The notes under the pieces are model-generated. The model was not told the DNA's origin. It saw only the letters and a program-made list of their open reading frames with translations, and ran no database searches. Position numbers and translations under genes: made by a program. This document shows positions 1-4,598 of a stretch of DNA of 7,365 nucleotides, one piece after another. Source of the stretch: UBA287 sp034190325 (GTDB lineage: Archaea > Thermoplasmatota > UBA186 > UBA287); contig JAXHST010000106.1 in NCBI GenBank assembly GCA_034190325.1, positions 1 to 7,365 on the forward strand. The letters run 5' to 3'. Within the stretch, counting starts at the first letter, position 1; the number at the start of each line of letters is the position of its first letter.

Positions 1-299
1 TCTTTCGCCTTCTCGGTTGCTATGCATGCGCCCCTGTCCTTAAATGATCCCCCAGCACTGAGGTACTCCATCTTAAAAATAGCATTCGATCTCTGTGCTA
101 TGGGAGTCCAGCCGGTGTGCATCTGAGGCAGGCTCTCCACTGGCAGGAGAGCAAGGTATCTGGCTATGCTCTCTTTGTTATCGTCCCTCCATCTGCCTTC
201 GATGCTATATTTAACGGTCAGCGGGGCACCACATCTGCACCTCACATCTCCCTCCTCTGCCCTCCTGTTGCATCTGGTGCACAAAAGTTCATAGCGCAT
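1..299 (-). CDS. thrC: threonine synthase-like PLP enzyme, N-terminal part (runs off left edge)
   Basis: This is the first 99 codons of a fold-type II PLP enzyme read leftwards; the rest lies outside the window. Threonine synthase turns O-phosphohomoserine into threonine and phosphate in the cytoplasm. Seen in the sequence: a small Cys cluster near the N-terminus (C7, C10, C21, C23, in a CxxC...CxC arrangement), typical of the short zinc-ribbon-like N-terminus of many archaeal threonine synthases, then a TGWTPI segment (62-67) and the PLP-lysine motif GGSFKDRGA with K87 as the Schiff-base lysine. The ATG at 299-297 is chosen because an in-frame TAG lies 11 codons upstream with no ATG, GTG or TTG between. 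There is no Shine-Dalgarno; a weak TATA-like box about 27 bases upstream suggests a leaderless message. Odd point: the residues before GSFKDRG are SAG rather than the usual PTG. The CSFKE-type motif of cysteate synthase, a related coenzyme M enzyme, is absent, so threonine synthase or a paralog is the better reading. Confidence 0.85.
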   Translation of the reverse strand, partial: MRYELLCTRCNRRAEEGDVRCRCGAPLTVKYSIEGRWRDDNKESIARYLALLPVESLPQMHTGWTPIAQRSNAIFKMEYLSAGGSFKDRGACIATEKAK

Positions 300-322
300 A
301 TGATGGATGCATACTTTTGATT

Positions 323-331
323 GATATTTCT
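323..331 (-). promoter_or_regulatory. weak TATA-like box for the minus-strand threonine synthase
   Basis: On the minus strand this reads GAAATATC within an A/T-rich stretch, centred about 27 bases upstream of the ATG at 299. That is the archaeal TATA-to-start distance expected if transcription begins at the start codon. The match to the archaeal consensus is weak. A second A/T-rich stretch at 352-360 (TTTTTTATC on the minus strand) is an alternative that would give a leader of about 30 bases. Confidence 0.35.
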
Positions 332-389
332 ATCGTTTTGACAGGTTGAGGATAAAAAAGGGAACAAAAAACAAATACTCATGAAGAGC

Positions 390-399
390 TTTTATTTAT
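390..399 (+). promoter_or_regulatory. TATA-like box in front of the aminotransferase
   Basis: TTTTATTTAT follows a purine-rich stretch (GAAGAG at 383-388) that could be the TFB recognition element. Archaeal transcription normally starts about 26 bases after the box centre, here near 420. That lies downstream of the ATG at 398, so if this box is the promoter, translation must begin later, at TTG 452 or ATG 455, behind the purine-rich stretch AGAGGGAG at 434-441. The 98-base divergent region 300-397 holds no other clear element. Confidence 0.5.
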
Positions 400-1495
400 G
401 GATCAAAAGCACACAATTGATGCAGACAGTGCTAGAGGGAGCATAAAGCTGTTGATGACTCCTGGGCCTACCGAGGTCTCTCCCAGGGTTTTGAAAGCTC
501 TATCTAGCCCGCTGGTGCATCATCACTATAGCGGATTTATCGAGCTTTTTGATGATACTCAAAATAAGCTCAAGAAGGTTTATCAGACGAAAAATGATGT
601 TGTTATTCTTCAGGGGGAGGGCGTTCTTGGCCTGGAAGCCAGTGTGCGCAGCATTCTCTCTAAGGGGGATAGGCTTCTCCTTCTGAACTCCGGGCCATTC
701 GGGAAGAGCTTTGGCGGCTATGCCAGGGGTGCGGAGATTGATGAGCTTGCATGCCCGCAGAATGAAGCTATAGACGTAGAGGAGGTGAAGAGAAAGCTGG
801 ATGAAAGGGAGTACAGGGCGTTAACGGTCGTTCATTGCGAGACACCAGCAGGAACAATGAACGATGTGAAGAGCATCTGCAATGAAGCTAAGAAACGCGG
901 AGTAATAACAATAGTTGACGCAGTTTCATCTCTTGGAGGTGTTGATATAAAACCACAGAGCTCTGGCATAGATCTATGCATAACAGCATCTCAGAAATGC
1001 CTCTCCTGTCCCCCAGCGCTCTCAATGATCTCTGTGAGCGATGACGCCTGGGAAGCTATGGAAAGAGTAGGGCTGAGGGGCTCTTATCTGAGCATCCTTG
1101 ACTGGAGGGACGCCTGGGACAAAAAGAGCTTTCCCTACACCCCCTTTATCTCAGAGATCTATGCACTGAACGAGTCTCTGAACGCAATCCTGGAGGAGGG
1201 GCTTCAGAATGTTTTCAGGAGACATAGGAGAGTTGCTGACTGTATAAGGAAAGGAATAAAGAACCTTGGTTTAGAGCTCTGGCCAGAGAGTGAGAGCATA
1301 GCTTCTGACACCGTTACAGCCATAAAATCTCCATCAAAGGACGTTGTAAAGAAGATGGAGAATTACGGAATTCTCATAGCTGGAAGCGTGGGCGAGCTGA
1401 AAGGTAAGGTTATACGCATAGGGCACATGGGTTATAGCGCGCAGCTTGCAAACTGTTTTGCCACCATGGAGGCGCTGAAGAGAGCGCTGGAATAA
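398..1495 (+). CDS. class V aminotransferase (alanine-glyoxylate / serine-pyruvate type)
   Basis: A cytoplasmic PLP transaminase of fold type I, class V, 365 residues from this start. Seen: the family opening MTPGPTEVSPRVL at 20-32, HHHYSGF (41-47), a glycine-rich LQGEGVLGLEA segment (71-81), the IVDAVSS motif with D174, which pairs with the pyridine nitrogen of PLP, the ASQKCLSCPP motif with K200 as the Schiff-base lysine, and the C-terminal RIGHMG with R340, the usual substrate carboxylate arginine. All key residues are present, so it should be active. Members use alanine or serine with glyoxylate, pyruvate or related oxoacids, and archaeal relatives are often broad in specificity (some act on phosphohydroxypyruvate in serine synthesis), so the substrate cannot be fixed here. 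The start is uncertain: homologs usually begin close to the TPGPT motif, and TTG 452 or ATG 455 fits the upstream TATA-like box and purine-rich stretch better than ATG 398. It is divergent from the threonine synthase-like gene, and a new promoter starts right after its stop. Confidence 0.9.
   Translation: MDQKHTIDADSARGSIKLLMTPGPTEVSPRVLKALSSPLVHHHYSGFIELFDDTQNKLKKVYQTKNDVVILQGEGVLGLEASVRSILSKGDRLLLLNSGPFGKSFGGYARGAEIDELACPQNEAIDVEEVKRKLDEREYRALTVVHCETPAGTMNDVKSICNEAKKRGVITIVDAVSSLGGVDIKPQSSGIDLCITASQKCLSCPPALSMISVSDDAWEAMERVGLRGSYLSILDWRDAWDKKSFPYTPFISEIYALNESLNAILEEGLQNVFRRHRRVADCIRKGIKNLGLELWPESESIASDTVTAIKSPSKDVVKKMENYGILIAGSVGELKGKVIRIGHMGYSAQLANCFATMEALKRALE
434..441 (+). promoter_or_regulatory. 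possible ribosome binding site supporting a later aminotransferase start
   Basis: AGAGGGAG lies 10 bases before TTG 452 and 13 before ATG 455. It is a fair but imperfect Shine-Dalgarno match, with slightly long spacing. It matters because starting there removes an 18-19 residue N-terminal extension that has no recognisable family motif. Confidence 0.35.
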
Positions 1496-1503
1496 TTTTA
1501 TAT
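1496..1503 (+). promoter_or_regulatory. TATA box for the membrane-pair/glycosidase operon
   Basis: TTTTATAT begins at the base after the TAA stop of the aminotransferase. Its centre is 26 bases before ATG 1526, which has no Shine-Dalgarno. The preceding GGAATAA is purine-rich, as expected for the archaeal B-recognition element. Together these indicate a leaderless transcript starting at or next to the start codon, and mark the three downstream genes as a separate operon. Confidence 0.65.
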
Positions 1504-1525
1504 CTATACAATTCATAACCGGTGC

Positions 1526-1981
1526 ATGCCTCTATACCTGTGGAGCATCGTGCTTCTTCTTTCGTTGATCTTTGCGTATATCGGAACGAGGTTAGAAAAA
1601 CAGAGTAGAGCTGGTAGAGCGCTATGGGCTCTGATGCCTCTGATCATGGCTCTCCCCTTTACTTCATTAGCAGGTATCCTGCTGGAGCTCTTTTTTGGAG
1701 ATCCCAATATCACCATATTTACGGCTCTCATATTCCTGATGTTCTCTCTCATATTTGAGGCCCGAATAGAGGGCAGGAAGAGCCTGAGAGTGTTGTTACC
1801 TTTCTTTATCAGTTGTATAATTGTTGGTGCTTTCATGGAGATCTCAGGCATCCAGAAAGGGCACTGGGGCTATCCCGGTTTTGGTTCTCTTGCTGGTGTT
1901 ATTCTATTTGGCTATGTGCTCTTCTTTTATTTTGCCATAAAATTTGGCAGCGCTATAAGAATGCTGGTGGGAAAATGGTAG
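1526..1981 (+). CDS. small polytopic membrane protein A, unknown function
   Basis: I do not recognise a named family. The 151-residue product is strongly hydrophobic, with about five membrane segments near residues 3-19, 36-57, 61-78, 88-105 and 119-140. The loops at 21-33 and 79-88 are positively charged. After the fourth segment comes EISGIQKGHWGYPG, giving the pattern E-x-x-G-x-x-x-G-x-W with E105, G108, G112 and W114. The same pattern, similarly placed, occurs in the next gene, and another glutamate (E78) ends segment three in both, so the two look like diverged paralogs. The motif faintly resembles those of membrane carotenoid enzymes (lycopene cyclase domain; Caroten_synth family), but the P-[IL]-E-E motif of lycopene cyclases is missing, so no enzyme activity is claimed. 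Start: ATG 1526 with a TATA box 26 bases upstream. It overlaps the next start in ATGGTAG, which suggests coupled translation. Confidence 0.85.
   Translation: MPLYLWSIVLLLSLIFAYIGTRLEKQSRAGRALWALMPLIMALPFTSLAGILLELFFGDPNITIFTALIFLMFSLIFEARIEGRKSLRVLLPFFISCIIVGAFMEISGIQKGHWGYPGFGSLAGVILFGYVLFFYFAIKFGSAIRMLVGKW
1966..1971 (+). promoter_or_regulatory. ribosome binding site for membrane protein B
   Basis: GGTGGG, complementary to the 16S 3' end, lies inside the end of the preceding gene, 3 to 4 bases before ATG 1975. It decides the start: the reading frame is open further upstream to an ATG at 1813, but that would put 54 extra residues, poor in hydrophobic membrane segments, almost entirely over the previous gene. 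Confidence 0.6.
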
Positions 1982-2454
1982 ATCTACTGCTTTTTCTCTA
2001 TGTCCTTATTTTAATTTTATCCTTTCTTGCAGCAAAAAGAGAGAGAGCATTCTTACCTCTTTTTATAGGCTCCCTGTGTGGTCTGCTGAGAGCTGTTCTT
2101 GGGTATGCTTTTCCTGCTGCGGGCTGGTTTTTTTCTTTGACAGGGATTAATGCTCTGGTTGTTACGGGAATAGTTACAATAGTGCTTGAATGGATTATGC
2201 TAAAGGATAAACACAGAATGCTGTTCTATCTTACATATTACTTAGGGATATCTTTCACGGCACTCCTTGGTGAGAGCTATGGCATGCTCTCTGGCTTCTG
2301 GAGTAATGCTGAACAAGGTCTTTTCGGTCTACCCTGGAAGGGGATCCTGATCTACTATTTTTTCACATTCTTTGCTATCTTTAAATTGGGTGAGATCATA
2401 TATTTCTTCGCTTTCAAAAAGCTTTTTAATGAGTTCTACATTATCGATTCATGA
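1975..2454 (+). CDS. small polytopic membrane protein B, probable paralog of A
   Basis: No named family is recognised. The 159-residue product has about five membrane segments near residues 3-20, 25-47, 55-74, 82-99 and 122-145. It carries ESYGMLSGFW, the pattern E-x-x-G-x-x-x-G-x-W (E100, G103, G107, W109), at the same place after segment four as in membrane protein A. The flanks agree as well: a glutamate at the end of segment three (E72 here, E78 in A, each 27-28 residues before the motif glutamate), a basic loop after it (KDKHR), an FG pair soon after the tryptophan, and a last segment ending FFAIFKLG, against FYFAIKFG in A. This suggests an old tandem duplication and probably a heterodimer (inference). 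The start at ATG 1975 has a Shine-Dalgarno and overlaps the upstream stop by 7 bases. The stop overlaps the next start by 4 bases in ATGA, so the three genes are likely translated together. Confidence 0.85.
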   Translation: MVDLLLFLYVLILILSFLAAKRERAFLPLFIGSLCGLLRAVLGYAFPAAGWFFSLTGINALVVTGIVTIVLEWIMLKDKHRMLFYLTYYLGISFTALLGESYGMLSGFWSNAEQGLFGLPWKGILIYYFFTFFAIFKLGEIIYFFAFKKLFNEFYIIDS

Positions 2455-4508
2455 AGGGCGTAATTTTCTTAGCGCTTCTTTTTTTTATCAGCATTTTTGC
2501 TGGATGCGTTGAGGAGGGTGAGAATGAGATGTACACATCGGTTATGGAGAGCTTCGAAGCACCCGACACAAGGTTCATAACAAATCCAAAAAAATCGCTG
2601 ACCTATGATTATGGTAATGAGCACATCATAGCCCGGAGTGACGCTCTTTGCGGTATAGAAAAGCTCTGGATAGCTAATGTGAGCGATCCCCTTCTGGAAG
2701 TGACACGAACCGAAATTAGCTCTTATGATAGATACATGCTGCCTTCAGCCGCATTCTCGAGATCAAACATATTTGCTCTATACTATTCTAACCCCAGAGC
2801 GATAGCTGTGACGTGCTGCAGCAATGAGAGCGGGCTTGTTCAGAGCATCATACCCCAGAAGAGAGAGAGGATAGGCCTTACCATACACGTATATAAAAAC
2901 GGAAACATTTCAGAGCAGAATGATAGTTTGAGGATAGGAAATCTATACATAACCTCCAGCGTTCCATGGAAAAACTACACCTCTTTTACGGATGGTGTTG
3001 ACATCAACTTTGAGATCGATAAGCCTGTATTTCTAGAGTTTTCAGATAGCTTTTCAGAACCCTACGAATCTTTTAAAAAGGCCTTTGAAAGAGCTGACTG
3101 GATAGATAGCAGGTTCAGCGCCGAGAACAGCCTCTACGAGACCATGTTCTCAGGTGCTTTAGATTGTGCCCTTTCTTCATACAAGGTCTCAAATGGTACA
3201 GAAGGGCTATTCGCAGGAACAAAGTACAGGGAGCCTGCAAGGACATACTTCAGGGATTCCTACTGGACCTCTCAGATCCTGCTTCCCTTTGCTCCGCAGA
3301 TAGTAAGGGAGCAGTTATTGACTCTATCGAAGGGGGTGCATGACGATGGACAATGTGCGAGCGGTGTTTTGTTTGATGGCTCTGACTGGTGGAGCGATCA
3401 CTATGATTCTCCCTCTTACTTTGTCATGCTTCTTTATGATTACATAGCATGGACTGGTGACTTAAGAATACTGGATGAAAATGCAGGAAACATGAGCGTC
3501 TGGGCTAAAGCTCTGAAATGCCTGGAGTATTTAGAAAACACGGATAGCAATGAGAACCACCTGCCGGAGAAGCCATGGCGCTGTGAGAGGGACTGGGCCG
3601 ATCAGGTTTATAGAGATCCTGAGATTGCTTATGACTCCATCCTGTATTACAGAGCTCTCGTGTGCGCTTCAGAGATAGCAAGAGAGAGGAATGAGAGCCT
3701 GTATGAGGAGTTAGCAGCAGAAGCTGAAAGGGTAAAAAAGGCCATAAATGACAAATTCTGGAGTGATGAGCTGGGTTATTACATCGATTACGTGAGAGAT
3801 GTGCCATACCATGTAGAGGATCACCTGAATGAAGATACCTTTATCGCAATTCTTTATGGTGTTGCCAATGAGAGCCAGCGCAACAGGTATTTTGAGAGAG
3901 CGACACAGATGCTAAACACAAAGAACAACAGAGCCCAGCCATATGGTGACTGGGGTGTTATGTGCTGTTATCCTCTGTATTCCACCTATCCTCTGGGTGT
4001 TAATGGAAGGGGGGGTGATACATTTGAGGCGAGCGCCATACCATACCACTATCACAACGGCTCTGACTGGCCATATCTGGACGGAATAAACGCCTTTGCA
4101 AGGCTCTGGTTTGGGGATAAGGATTGGGAGTACCCCCTCACACGGTGGTGGGAGTATTCCTTGAGCAAGCAATGGCTTACACCCGTGGAATGGTACACGC
4201 CGGAGCCTGCATCGGGAGCAAGAACATGGGGCTTTAAACAGGGATGGAGCTCCATGCCGGGGGCTGCTTTACTTCCTGGTGGCTTTGGTTTCTGGCCTGC
4301 GGTGAATGGAACTGCTGGCATAGCTGTCCCTCCCTTTGGTAACAGCAGCTTCCATTTCGAATATAGAGGCATGGGGTGTGATCTCAATTGCAGTGAAGGC
4401 GTTACTGTTCTCTATGTAAATGGAGAAAAAGCTGCCTCTACCGACAATTCAGCTAAAGCCATGATAGATTTCAGGAGTGGGGAAATTTTTGATGCGAGAA
4501 ATGAGTGA
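2451..4508 (+). CDS. secreted lipoprotein with six-hairpin (alpha/alpha)6 glycosidase fold
   Basis: A 685-residue predicted extracellular glycoside hydrolase. Seen: a signal peptide at 1-18 with lipobox FAGC, C19 being the probable lipidated cysteine; an all-beta-like N-terminal part to about 200; then a catalytic-type region about 225-620 with motifs of the glucoamylase / glycogen-debranching / trehalase superfamily: YFRDSYW (266-272), DSPSYFVMLLYDY and TGD (319-337), CERDWADQ (378-385) and YHNGSDWPYLDG (534-545). Tryptophan and tyrosine are abundant, as in sugar-binding clefts. I cannot assign a GH family, substrate or catalytic acid with certainty; candidates include acidic residues in RDSYW and ERDWAD. 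There are 13 N-x-S/T sequons (for example N76, N152, N248, N414, N536, N646) and 12 cysteines besides C19, fitting a glycosylated, disulfide-bearing surface protein (inference). The ATG overlaps the stop of membrane protein B by 4 bases; no Shine-Dalgarno is evident, so translational coupling is likely. No C-terminal membrane anchor is seen. Confidence 0.8.
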   Translation: MKGVIFLALLFFISIFAGCVEEGENEMYTSVMESFEAPDTRFITNPKKSLTYDYGNEHIIARSDALCGIEKLWIANVSDPLLEVTRTEISSYDRYMLPSAAFSRSNIFALYYSNPRAIAVTCCSNESGLVQSIIPQKRERIGLTIHVYKNGNISEQNDSLRIGNLYITSSVPWKNYTSFTDGVDINFEIDKPVFLEFSDSFSEPYESFKKAFERADWIDSRFSAENSLYETMFSGALDCALSSYKVSNGTEGLFAGTKYREPARTYFRDSYWTSQILLPFAPQIVREQLLTLSKGVHDDGQCASGVLFDGSDWWSDHYDSPSYFVMLLYDYIAWTGDLRILDENAGNMSVWAKALKCLEYLENTDSNENHLPEKPWRCERDWADQVYRDPEIAYDSILYYRALVCASEIARERNESLYEELAAEAERVKKAINDKFWSDELGYYIDYVRDVPYHVEDHLNEDTFIAILYGVANESQRNRYFERATQMLNTKNNRAQPYGDWGVMCCYPLYSTYPLGVNGRGGDTFEASAIPYHYHNGSDWPYLDGINAFARLWFGDKDWEYPLTRWWEYSLSKQWLTPVEWYTPEPASGARTWGFKQGWSSMPGAALLPGGFGFWPAVNGTAGIAVPPFGNSSFHFEYRGMGCDLNCSEGVTVLYVNGEKAASTDNSAKAMIDFRSGEIFDARNE

Positions 4509-4568
4509 ATCGCAATGTATCCATAACGCAATGAACAGAGTAACAGACATCTGAAAAAAGAAAGATTG

Positions 4569-4577
4569 ATAAATAAA
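4569..4577 (+). promoter_or_regulatory. TATA-like box for the motor ATPase operon
   Basis: ATAAATAAA, preceded by the purine-rich AAAAAAGAAAG (4554-4564), is centred 26 bases before ATG 4599. That spacing matches a leaderless transcript beginning at this start codon and makes the in-frame TTG 4566 and ATG 4587 unlikely starts, since both would lie upstream of the transcript. The rest of the 90-base gap after the glycosidase gene shows no stem-loop or T-rich terminator that I can see. Confidence 0.55.
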
Positions 4578-4598
4578 TTAGTTAATATGGTATTAAAG

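Noticed and set aside
1..299. Cysteate synthase of coenzyme M synthesis
   Set aside because: The PLP-lysine motif is GSFKDRG as in threonine synthases, not the CSFKE type I recall for cysteate synthase.
117..320. 67-codon plus-strand reading frame at the left edge
   Set aside because: It lies antisense to the threonine synthase-like gene, whose protein shows clear family motifs (Cys cluster, GSFKDRG); the plus-strand product has no recognisable features.
1813..1974. Upstream extension of membrane protein B to ATG 1813
   Set aside because: It would overlap membrane protein A almost entirely, adds a Cys/Trp-rich segment typical of out-of-frame translation, and ATG 1975 has its own Shine-Dalgarno.
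1526..2454. Heterodimeric lycopene cyclase or carotenoid hydratase for the membrane pair
   Set aside because: The E...G.W pattern is similar, but the P-[IL]-E-E motif of lycopene cyclases is missing and no carotenoid gene is nearby; too weak for a functional call.
4566..4598. TTG 4566 or ATG 4587 as start of the ATPase
   Set aside because: TTG 4566 precedes and ATG 4587 is only 14 bases from the TATA-like box; neither has a convincing Shine-Dalgarno. ATG 4599 has the right spacing.
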